A DNA stretch of 5,473 bases from Planctomycetota bacterium (lineage in GTDB: Bacteria; Planctomycetota; UBA1135; UBA2386), in contig QJVU01000246.1 of assembly GCA_003235605.1 (NCBI GenBank), forward strand, positions 1-5,473. The letters run 5' to 3'. Below the pieces are notes generated by a model, which was not told where the DNA came from, made no database searches, and was given only the letters and a program-made list of their open reading frames with translations. The first letter of the stretch is position 1. Every line of letters starts with the position of its first letter. The position numbers were made by a program, and so were the translations under genes. This document shows, piece by piece, positions 1 to 5,473 of the stretch.

Positions 1-1
1 G

Positions 2-472
2 ACAATCCTTGCTGCCTGCCTGCTGTGGAGCTGTGGCGAGAATGCCACGACCGGCGCCCACGACGGCCACGGCCACAACGAGGCACACCAGGATGGCCAC
101 CACGACGACGACCATGAGGACGGCCACAACGACCATGGTCCTCATGGGGGTGACGTGATCGAGGTGGGCGACCACATCGCCCACGTGGAGTTCCTGCACG
201 ATCCGAAGGCTGGCACCGTCACGCTCCACGTCACGGGCAAGGACGAAAAGACGCCCTTGAGGCTCACCCACGCCCCGGATTTGAAGCTCGTGACCAAGCA
301 GGGACCCAAGGTGCTTTCCACGAGCCCGGTGGGCGGTGGCGCCGACGGCGCATCCCAGTTCCAGGTCACGGACGTGCTCCTGCAGGCCGAGCCCCTCGAA
401 GGCCATGTCGCCCTCGAGATCGGAGGCAAACGCTACAACCCCGAGCTCGCGCACGCCCACGGGCACAAGTAG
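2..472 (+). CDS. His-rich putative metal-binding lipoprotein, 5' end missing
   Basis: The frame is open from base 2 to the TAG at 470-472, giving 156 visible residues; the true start lies left of the window. The first residues are a hydrophobic stretch ending in Cys (LAAC at visible residues 3-6, then LWSCG at 8-12), which looks like the end of a lipoprotein signal peptide. Either Cys6 or Cys11 could be the lipidated residue; Cys11 fits the end of the hydrophobic stretch better. Residues 20-48 hold ten histidines interspersed with Asp, Glu, Asn and Gly (HGH, GHHDDDH and similar), a typical flexible binder of Zn, Cu, Ni or Co ions. Residues 52-145 form a beta-rich domain with no motif I can name, and the protein ends in a second short His cluster (HAHGHK). 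A GTG at 155 could only start a version lacking signal and His region, so it is rejected. Metal storage, buffering or delivery in the cell envelope is inference from composition; no efflux or uptake gene is visible to confirm it. Confidence 0.8.
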   Translation, partial: TILAACLLWSCGENATTGAHDGHGHNEAHQDGHHDDDHEDGHNDHGPHGGDVIEVGDHIAHVEFLHDPKAGTVTLHVTGKDEKTPLRLTHAPDLKLVTKQGPKVLSTSPVGGGADGASQFQVTDVLLQAEPLEGHVALEIGGKRYNPELAHAHGHK

Positions 473-473
473 G

Positions 474-487
474 GAGCCTACAGGCTC
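474..487. terminator. Short hairpin across the convergent stop codons
   Basis: GAGCC (474-478) pairs with GGCTC (483-487) around a 4-nt loop, TACA. It lies between and over the stops of the two convergent genes (470-472 on plus, 478-480 on minus). No run of T follows on either strand, so it would be a weak intrinsic terminator at best. It could also serve as a 3'-end stabiliser for either transcript, or be chance. Confidence 0.25.
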
Positions 488-1503
488 AACTCGATCACCA
501 GGCCGTAGGTCAACTGCAGGTTGCCGGTGGTCACGGTATCGCTGCTCGTACTCCAGATCCGCACCACCGGTCGCTTGGCGTAGGGCCACAGGGTGCAGAG
601 CCCGTTGGAGAGCACGAGACCCATGGAGTTCGCGTTCGCATCCGCGGCGCCTGCCTGCAGGAAGACGGCGATACCGTCGGGCACCGTGCTGGGGATGGTG
701 CCGGACCAGGTGGCGCTGCCTCCCGAGCCCTTTCCGGGAACCAGGGCCAGGATGTCCGTGCGCAGGGAGCAGGGTGCGCCAAGAGGCGTCAGGTCGAAGG
801 GAGTGGGGTTGAGGCCCACCAGCAGCATGGATCCGCCGGCAGTGGGCATGTTGCCGGCGGCGACCGTGAGGGAGGTTCCGGAGACGGAGCCCGTCAGGCT
901 CGCGGGCGAAGATGCCCCGCTGGCGGTGCACCCCTGTCCGCCGGCGCGCAACGTCGGCACGCTCTGGGTGGAGTAGAGATCGAAGGAGAGGTTCTGCGTG
1001 GCGGTGTGGTTGTGCAGGCGGCACTCCCAGCAGAAGGTGCCGTTGCTGTTGTAGACGTAGGTGCTCGCCAAGGGCAGCTTGTACACGAACGGACCCGGCG
1101 GTTGGGGTGGCTTGGTGTACGCGCCGATCTTGACCGTGGTGTTCTTCAGGACCACCGTCGGGTTGGCCCCCAGGTTCGTGGAGAACGTCGTGGTGGCGTT
1201 GTCGGGGGTGGGACCGTTGGTCCCGAACGTCAGCGTCACCGTGGCGTCGAAGCCGCTGTGGGAAGCCGTGCCGGCGCTGGGCCGCCAGGCCAGGTTCTTG
1301 AAGAGGACGGTCTTGGGCAGGTCGCCGTGGACCTGCTGGTAGGTCATCTTGGTGATGTTCGTGTAGCCGAAGGGGTAGCCTGTGGAGGTCATGCCCACGT
1401 GATGGCCCAGGGGTGCCGGCGAGTAGACGCGGACCTGCGCCGTGGCGGTCGTGGTGGCAGCTGTCAGCAGCGAGAGAACCAGTAGGGTTCGGGGTTTGTG
1501 CAT
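478..1503 (-). CDS. Secreted beta-rich protein of unknown function
   Basis: The product has 341 residues from the ATG at 1503. A TTG at 1515 would add four residues, but the ATG puts the basic start (MHKPR) directly before the hydrophobic core, so it is preferred. Residues 1-22 are a Sec signal peptide with an A-T-A cleavage site before Gln23. The mature protein is rich in Thr, Ser, Gly, Asn and Pro and very poor in charged residues, as in extracellular beta-sandwich proteins. Residues about 40-180 form one region, containing a C-W-E-C pair (Cys158, Cys161). Residues about 195-302 form a second beta module with the pattern GGxAxxSxxIPx(5)GIxVF (261-281), ending near LSNG. The same pattern occurs at the end of the divergently encoded carboxypeptidase. 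Other cysteines are at 192, 245 and 303. I recognise no enzyme motif. The style resembles secreted hypothetical proteins of marine Planctomycetota, from memory only. Likely extracellular or cell-surface; binding or structural role is a guess. No Shine-Dalgarno sequence precedes the start. Confidence 0.85.
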   Translation of the reverse strand: MHKPRTLLVLSLLTAATTTATAQVRVYSPAPLGHHVGMTSTGYPFGYTNITKMTYQQVHGDLPKTVLFKNLAWRPSAGTASHSGFDATVTLTFGTNGPTPDNATTTFSTNLGANPTVVLKNTTVKIGAYTKPPQPPGPFVYKLPLASTYVYNSNGTFCWECRLHNHTATQNLSFDLYSTQSVPTLRAGGQGCTASGASSPASLTGSVSGTSLTVAAGNMPTAGGSMLLVGLNPTPFDLTPLGAPCSLRTDILALVPGKGSGGSATWSGTIPSTVPDGIAVFLQAGAADANANSMGLVLSNGLCTLWPYAKRPVVRIWSTSSDTVTTGNLQLTYGLVIELSL

Positions 1504-1507
1504 GGGT

Positions 1508-1517
1508 CGTTGCAACG
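1508..1517. repeat. 10-bp perfect palindrome next to the start codon
   Basis: CGTTGCAACG reads the same on both strands and sits 4 bp upstream of the minus-strand ATG at 1503. Its position in the leader would suit an operator for a dimeric repressor. A perfect 10-bp palindrome also occurs by chance fairly often, so this is only a candidate site. Confidence 0.25.
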
Positions 1518-1549
1518 TAGAGAAGTAGACAAGGACGAGAAGAGCGGCC

Positions 1550-1587
1550 GGATCCTACCCGATCCCCGCCCCATCGGGTAGAAACCC
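1550..1587. promoter_or_regulatory. Overlapping inverted repeats in divergent intergenic region
   Basis: The strongest element is a perfect 9-bp inverted repeat, CTACCCGAT (1555-1563) and ATCGGGTAG (1573-1581), with a 9-nt loop CCCCGCCCC. Two smaller repeats overlap it: GGATC (1550-1554) with GATCC (1561-1565), and GGGT (1576-1579) with ACCC (1584-1587) around AGAA. The three cannot all form at once because they share bases. The cluster ends 12 bp before the carboxypeptidase ATG at 1600 and lies about 50 bp upstream of the other gene's ATG at 1503. It may be an operator dyad serving both divergent promoters, or an RNA hairpin set in the leader of one transcript. I see no good -35/-10 pair near it. 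The repeats are seen directly; the regulatory role is inferred. Confidence 0.45.
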
Positions 1588-1599
1588 ATCTGCCTCGTC

Positions 1600-3408
1600 A
1601 TGTCCCGCCTCCGCAAACCGGTTCTGCTTGCTGTCATGCTGTGTGCAGGCACGGCTGCATCCGTGGCCGGTCAGAAGGACCCTGGCACGTCCTACTGGCT
1701 TCGTCTCAGTGAGCGGCCCACAGCGTCCCGACTGCAGCAGCTCCAGGCGGGGTTCGACATCCTCGAGAGTGCCTCCGGCTTCGACGTTATCGTCCCTGCC
1801 GAGGACATGGGGGCGTTCCAGCAGCTGGAGCTGAAGGCCACCGTCATAGCGCGAGGACGGCCGTTCGCAGAGATCGCCGCCGAACTCGATGCGCCCGACG
1901 CCAACTACTACACGCCTGCGGAGATCGAAGCCAAGCTCGATGCCTACGTGAAGGGCTATCCGGCCCTGGCCCAGAAGCTCGACCTGACCACGCTGTCCGG
2001 CGCCCAGAAGACCCACGACAAGCGGGGCATCTTCGCGTTGAAGGTCTCCGACAACGTCGACAAGAACGAGGACGAGCCGGCGATCCTGCTGGCCGCGAGC
2101 CACCACGCTCGGGAGCTGACCACGCCGGTGCTGGTGTTCGACGCCATCGACCGCATCCTCAAGAGCTATGCCACGGACACCCAGATCAAGGCCCTGGTGG
2201 ATGACCACGAGATCTTCTTCGTGCCCTGCGTGAACCCCGACGGTGTGAACTGGGTCTGGACCACCGACAACCTGTGGCGCAAGAACCGGCGGCCGAACGG
2301 CGGCAGCAGCTATGGCGTCGACAACAACCGCAACTACCCTTTCCTGTGGGGCAGCTGCGGGTCCTCCACCAGCACCACGTCCCAGACCTATCGGGGCCCC
2401 TCCGCCGGCAGCGAGCCCGAGAACCAGACGATGATGGCCTTCAGCCGGAGCTACCGGCCGGAGATCTATCTGGACTTCCACAGCTACGGGCGCGAGGTCC
2501 TGTTCACCTACGCCCCCTGCGCGACGGTGAGCGCCGCGGTCAAGGCGCTCATCGATCGCTACAAGGACAGCCTGCGAGCACCGATGCAGTACGCCACCCG
2601 CCTGCCTTCGGGCTCCGGGGAGGCGCCGGAGTGGCACTGGAGCGATGGCGGAACCATGTCGTTCCTTACCGAGATGAACACCAGCTTCCAGCCGGCCTAC
2701 ACCGACGCGGTCAGCGAGTCAGCCCGGGTGTGGCCGGGGATCAAGCAGGCCCTGACCTCATGGCGCCCCGCCGTGCGCGGGCACGTGACGTCGATCGCCG
2801 GCAACCAGCCGGTTGCGGCCACCATCACCTATGCGCCGAGTCCCTTCAGCCATGGCGAGAAAGGCGGCAGCCGCGGCCGCGACGGCCGCTACTGCCTGTG
2901 GCTGCCAATCGGAACCTTCCAGGTGACGTTCACCGCCACCGGCTACCAACCGGTGTCGCGGACCATGAAGGTCACCAGCTATGACCAGCCGCAGACCCAG
3001 GACGTGCTGATGGTGCCCACGATGCCCGCCGCCGCCCTCCAGAAGAGCGGCAGCGACCGCATCGGCACCACCACCCAGCTCACCTACAACAGCCCCGGTG
3101 ACGTGGGGGAGATCTACTGGGTGGTGCTGACCGGTGGCACCAGCCCCGGCTTCCCGGTGGGCGCCGGCAGGGTCGTCCCGATCAATCCCGACGCCGTCTT
3201 CTTCGCCTCCATCACGCCGAACGTCTTGCTCCAGAACAACACCGGCAGGATTCCCACGGGTGGCAAGGCGGTGACCAGCCTGCCGATCCCCAGGCTGGCG
3301 GGGCTGGTGGGCATCAAGGTGTTTGCCTGCGGCATCACCGCCAACAAGACGTGGCTCAAGGCGGTGAAGAACTTCAGCCCCGCGGTGCCGATCCAGATCA
3401 TGCCCTAG
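1600..3408 (+). CDS. Secreted M14 zinc carboxypeptidase with C-terminal beta modules
   Basis: The 602-residue product begins with a signal peptide (about residues 1-24). Residues about 30-95 look like a propeptide or linker region. The catalytic domain spans about 100-390. It shows the zinc ligands of the carboxypeptidase A family: H169-A-R-E172 and, in DFHSYG, H294. It also shows the substrate-binding WRKNR (R230) and GVDNNRNYP (N243, R244), and the catalytic glutamate E358 in FLTEM. It should hydrolyse C-terminal residues from peptides outside the cytoplasm; side-chain preference cannot be read. Residues about 391-470 (VRGHV... GRYCLWLPIGTFQVTF) resemble the transthyretin-like regulatory domain of D/N/E-type carboxypeptidases. 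Residues about 485-602 are a further beta module with GGxAxxSxxIPx(6)GIxVF at 554-575, shared with the divergently encoded secreted protein. The tyrosine equivalent to Tyr248 of carboxypeptidase A is not obvious at its expected place. The ATG at 1600 is chosen because it gives a complete signal peptide; no Shine-Dalgarno sequence is visible. Confidence 0.93.
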   Translation: MSRLRKPVLLAVMLCAGTAASVAGQKDPGTSYWLRLSERPTASRLQQLQAGFDILESASGFDVIVPAEDMGAFQQLELKATVIARGRPFAEIAAELDAPDANYYTPAEIEAKLDAYVKGYPALAQKLDLTTLSGAQKTHDKRGIFALKVSDNVDKNEDEPAILLAASHHARELTTPVLVFDAIDRILKSYATDTQIKALVDDHEIFFVPCVNPDGVNWVWTTDNLWRKNRRPNGGSSYGVDNNRNYPFLWGSCGSSTSTTSQTYRGPSAGSEPENQTMMAFSRSYRPEIYLDFHSYGREVLFTYAPCATVSAAVKALIDRYKDSLRAPMQYATRLPSGSGEAPEWHWSDGGTMSFLTEMNTSFQPAYTDAVSESARVWPGIKQALTSWRPAVRGHVTSIAGNQPVAATITYAPSPFSHGEKGGSRGRDGRYCLWLPIGTFQVTFTATGYQPVSRTMKVTSYDQPQTQDVLMVPTMPAAALQKSGSDRIGTTTQLTYNSPGDVGEIYWVVLTGGTSPGFPVGAGRVVPINPDAVFFASITPNVLLQNNTGRIPTGGKAVTSLPIPRLAGLVGIKVFACGITANKTWLKAVKNFSPAVPIQIMP

Positions 3409-3413
3409 TTCCC

Positions 3414-3446
3414 GGGGAGTCCCTGGGCTGCGACTCTGGACTCTCT
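3414..3446 (+). terminator. Candidate terminator hairpin after the carboxypeptidase gene
   Basis: GGGGAGTCC (3414-3422) can pair with GGACTCTCT (3438-3446). Six of the pairs (GAGTCC with GGACTC) are uninterrupted Watson-Crick, and the outer three include two G-U pairs. The loop is 15 nt and a pyrimidine-rich TCCTCTC follows rather than a clean T run. It lies between the convergent stops of the carboxypeptidase and recombinase genes (3408 and 3452), where a terminator is expected. An alternative smaller stem, GGGG-AGT-CCC, competes with it. Confidence 0.35.
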
Positions 3447-3451
3447 TCCTC

Positions 3452-4387
3452 TCAGGCGGTCTCTGATCCGGCGCGCTCTGCGCCATGGGGGTGTGCCCGG
3501 TCGTAGGCCTCCCGCAGCCGTGCCATCGAGACGTGGGTGTAGATCTCCGTGGTGGCCAGCCGGCTGTGTCCCAGCATCTCCTGTACCGAGCGGAGGTCGG
3601 CGCCGCCATCCAACAGGTGGGTGGCAAAGGAGTGCCGCAGGCCGTGGGGAGTGAGGCGTTGTTCGATGCCGGCGCGACGGGCGTGGCGCAGCACCACTTC
3701 GAAGATCCATCGCGAGGACAGGGCCGTGCCCCGCCGGTTCAGGAACAGGTGGCCCGAATCCCGGACCCGTGCCTCCTTGAGCTTCCTCTTCCGGTGGGGG
3801 AGCCAGGCGCTCACGGCTTCCTGGGCCTTCTGCCCCAGCATTGCCAGCCGCTCCTTGCGGCCCTTTCCCAGCACCCTCACGTGGCCATCGGTGAGATCCA
3901 AGCGGCCCAGGCGCATGTCCGCCGCCTCCGCCACGCGGCAGCCGGTGGAGTAGAGGAACTCCAGGATGGCCCGGTCTCGCGCGCCCTGGAATCCCTCTTC
4001 GAAGGGCAGCTCCAGGAGCGCCGTCACCTGGGCGACGGTCAGGAACCGGGGGATCCGACCCGGCAGCTTGGGGCCCTTCACCAGCCGCGAGGGATCCCGC
4101 CGGATGTGGCCCATGTCCCGCAGGTAGCGAAAGAACGCCCGCAGCGCGGCCAGCTTGCGCTGGATCGAAGTCGGCCGCAGGCTGCGGCCCGCAAGCTCCA
4201 CCAGGTAGCTGCGCAGCACCAGGCGGTCGGGATCCCTGTCGTCCCTGGCCTGACCGGGCAGCCATGCGACGAAGTCGCGCAGGTCGGAACCATAGGCCCT
4301 GAGCGTGTTGGGCGACACCTGGCGCTCCTCCCCGAGCCACTGAAGGAACCGGGAGAGTTCCACCTCCAGAGGTTTCCTCCGCCGCAT
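3452..4387 (-). CDS. xerC: Tyrosine recombinase, probably XerC
   Basis: A 311-residue tyrosine site-specific recombinase, close to the roughly 300 residues usual for XerC and XerD. Residues about 8-95 are the N-terminal SAM-like core-binding domain (LSRFLQWLGEE, SPNTLRAYGSDLRDF). Residues about 113-295 are the catalytic domain. All active-site residues are present: Arg151 (TGCRVAE), Lys175 (GKGRKER), His248 and Arg251 (HGLRHSFATH), His274 (GHSRLATT) and the nucleophile Tyr283 (IYTHV). The tail YDRAHPHG is more like XerC (YDxAHPRA) than XerD, so XerC is the preferred call. XerC and XerD together resolve chromosome dimers at dif near the replication terminus during division. No dif-like site, second recombinase, integrase attachment site or phage gene is visible nearby, which argues for a housekeeping role rather than a mobile-element integrase. 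It diverges from the permease gene across 53 bp. The ATG at 4387 is used; no Shine-Dalgarno sequence precedes it. Confidence 0.9.
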   Translation of the reverse strand: MRRRKPLEVELSRFLQWLGEERQVSPNTLRAYGSDLRDFVAWLPGQARDDRDPDRLVLRSYLVELAGRSLRPTSIQRKLAALRAFFRYLRDMGHIRRDPSRLVKGPKLPGRIPRFLTVAQVTALLELPFEEGFQGARDRAILEFLYSTGCRVAEAADMRLGRLDLTDGHVRVLGKGRKERLAMLGQKAQEAVSAWLPHRKRKLKEARVRDSGHLFLNRRGTALSSRWIFEVVLRHARRAGIEQRLTPHGLRHSFATHLLDGGADLRSVQEMLGHSRLATTEIYTHVSMARLREAYDRAHPHGAERAGSETA

Positions 4388-4440
4388 GCCGCAAACATAG
4401 TCGCCGGTGCTAGCCTGCGCACCCCCGATGTGGCATCCGC

Positions 4441-5379
4441 ATGTCCTACTCCGGTCAGATCGCCGCGCTGACGACAGCGCTGCTGTTCGCGTTCTCTTCC
4501 CTGGGCTTTGCCACCGCCTCCCAACGGGTGGGCAGCTTCGTCGTCAACCAGCTGCGCATCTTCCTCGCGATGGTGCTGCTGATGGTCCTGCACCTGCTGG
4601 CCGTGGGGAGCCTGTGGCCCGCTGCTGATCTTCTGAGCCAACGGCAGGCCGGCTACCTGGTGCTCTCCGGGTTGGTCGGTCTCACCCTGGGCGACCTGTT
4701 CTACTTCCACGCCCTTGGCCAGCTGGGTCCCCGTCTGGGCACCCTGGTGATGTCCACGTTTCCGATATTCACGGTGCTGACCGAGGGGATCTGGCTGGGC
4801 CACTGGCCGAACGCCCTCAGGACGACGGGCATTGCTGCTACCCTGATGGGAATCGCCGTGGTCCTGACAGAGGATCGTGGGCGCGACCCGGTCTGGTCCG
4901 GCCGGCTCACAACCGCCGCGTTCGTGACGGCGGTGGGGACCGGTGTCCTGGGTGCCGTGGGGCAGGGGACGGGCCTCGTCATCAGCAAGTTCGCCATGGC
5001 GGTGGTTGCGAACGGAGAGGATCCCGTGCTACCCCTTTCCGCCACGGTGGTGCGGATGGCGGCGGGCCTGGCGGGCATGGTCCTGGCGCTGCCCGTCTAC
5101 GGCATCCTCCGCCGCCGTCGCGCACCCACGGCCCGCTGGTGGAGTGATCGCAAGGCGCTGACGTGCATTGGCGTCGCCGCGCTCCTGGGACCCACGCTCG
5201 GAGTGTGGTTCTCCCAGGTGGCGGTAGCCGAGACCCACGCGGGCACCGCCGCCACGCTCATCGCCCTGACGCCGGTGCTGATGATCCCGATCGCCCGTGG
5301 CGTCTACCACGAGCAGGTCAGCCTGCGGGCAACGGTGGGGACGGCGATCGCCTTCGCCGGCGTCGCGATGCTGTTCTGA
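4441..5379 (+). CDS. EamA/DMT-family ten-helix permease
   Basis: A 312-residue integral inner-membrane protein with about ten hydrophobic segments, at roughly 5-25, 35-55, 71-91, 98-118, 125-143, 160-180, 200-220, 240-260, 267-287 and 296-312. They fall into two repeats of five (1-143 and 157-312), the layout of the drug/metabolite transporter superfamily with two EamA domains. Supporting motifs are GDLFYFHALGQLGPRLGTL in the first half and the matching VWFSQVAVAETHAGTAATL, with ALTPVLMIP, in the second; this duplication is the family signature. A basic loop (RRRR at 224-227) between helices 7 and 8 is probably cytoplasmic. Relatives export amino acids, purines or other small metabolites, but the substrate cannot be predicted. 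The ATG at 4441 places the first helix immediately after a short N-terminus. No ribosome binding site is evident. It is transcribed away from xerC and ends 19 bp before the stop of a convergent gene. Confidence 0.9.
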   Translation: MSYSGQIAALTTALLFAFSSLGFATASQRVGSFVVNQLRIFLAMVLLMVLHLLAVGSLWPAADLLSQRQAGYLVLSGLVGLTLGDLFYFHALGQLGPRLGTLVMSTFPIFTVLTEGIWLGHWPNALRTTGIAATLMGIAVVLTEDRGRDPVWSGRLTTAAFVTAVGTGVLGAVGQGTGLVISKFAMAVVANGEDPVLPLSATVVRMAAGLAGMVLALPVYGILRRRRAPTARWWSDRKALTCIGVAALLGPTLGVWFSQVAVAETHAGTAATLIALTPVLMIPIARGVYHEQVSLRATVGTAIAFAGVAMLF

Positions 5380-5398
5380 CGCAGGACGTAGCTCCACA

Positions 5399-5473
5399 TC
5401 ACATCGTCAGCACCGCTGCTCCCCGGATGCTCCCTTGGCGCAGGCGCCGGATCGCCTCGTTGGCTTCCCTCAG
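5399..5473 (-). CDS. C-terminal end of a probable zinc-type alcohol dehydrogenase
   Basis: Reading the minus strand from the right edge gives 24 residues, LREANEAIRRLRQGSIRG followed by AAVLTM, then TGA at 5401-5399. The pattern EANEAxxRLRxGxIRGxAVL is the usual final helix and strand of medium-chain dehydrogenase/reductases of the zinc alcohol dehydrogenase type. These oxidise alcohols or reduce aldehydes with NAD(P). Catalytic and zinc-binding residues would lie outside the window, so class and substrate are unknown. The gene converges with the permease gene, 19 bp away. The call rests on a short tail only. Confidence 0.6.
   Translation of the reverse strand: MREANEAIRRLRQGSIRGAAVLTM

Noticed and set aside
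155..472. GTG at 155 as the start of the His-rich gene
   Set aside because: The frame is open back to the window edge and the upstream part encodes a signal-like hydrophobic stretch plus the His tract, so the real start is outside the window.
1555..2637. A 360-codon open frame on the minus strand opposite the carboxypeptidase
   Set aside because: It overlaps a gene with intact M14 catalytic motifs. Its translation is a Gly/Arg/Val/His-rich low-information sequence of the kind produced antisense to GC-rich genes, with no recognisable domain.
3452..4387. The tyrosine recombinase as an integron or phage integrase marking a mobile element
   Set aside because: Its length and tail fit housekeeping XerC. 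There is no adjacent attachment site, attC-like repeat, tRNA gene, excisionase or cargo, and the flanking genes are ordinary.
3405..4394. A 329-codon minus-strand frame overlapping xerC in another frame
   Set aside because: It is almost coextensive with xerC but in a shifted frame, is Pro/Gly/Arg-rich and has no recombinase motif. The neighbouring frame explains the conservation.
4406..4437. Small inverted repeats between xerC and the permease (GGTGC/GCACC and GATG/CATC)
   Set aside because: The stems are only 4-5 bp and of a kind expected by chance in GC-rich sequence. They do not line up with a recognisable promoter.
3485..4471. A 328-codon plus-strand open frame opposite xerC
   Set aside because: It is antisense to a recombinase with every catalytic residue present, and its product has no recognisable motif. 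It runs across the divergent gap into the permease gene.

Overview
This is a GC-rich bacterial chromosomal window, densely coded, with five or six ordinary genes and only short intergenic gaps. I see no rRNA or tRNA gene, CRISPR array, insertion sequence or integrase attachment site. The best guess for the source is a planctomycete or a close relative. Both secreted proteins carry signal peptides and Gly/Thr/Ser-rich beta modules of a style I associate with extracellular proteins of large-genome marine Planctomycetota. None of the four visible start codons has a clear Shine-Dalgarno sequence. The taxonomic guess is inference; no marker gene settles it.

Layout from left to right. At 1-472 (+) lies the 3' part of a gene for a small His/Asp-rich, probably lipid-anchored, metal-binding envelope protein. 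It converges with a gene on the minus strand (478-1503) for a 341-residue secreted protein of unknown function, with only 5 bp between the two stops. Across an intergenic region of about 96 bp that contains several overlapping inverted repeats, a divergent gene (1600-3408, +) encodes a secreted zinc carboxypeptidase of the M14 family. It has an added transthyretin-like domain and a C-terminal beta module. That C-terminal module shares a visible motif with the divergently encoded secreted protein.

From 3452 to 4387 (-) is a complete tyrosine recombinase with the full R-K-H-R-H-Y catalytic set, most like XerC. Divergent from it is a ten-helix EamA/DMT-family permease (4441-5379, +). It converges on the last 24 codons of a minus-strand gene that runs off the right edge; its tail resembles the C-terminus of zinc-type alcohol dehydrogenases.

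The genes do not form one pathway. The plausible functional pair is the divergent one: two exported proteins sharing a C-terminal module and a control region. XerC would act in chromosome-dimer resolution, the EamA protein in small-metabolite export, and the His-rich protein in metal binding. I found no convincing undescribed multi-gene system. The points most worth a second look are the shared C-terminal module and the clustered inverted repeats between the two secreted-protein genes.
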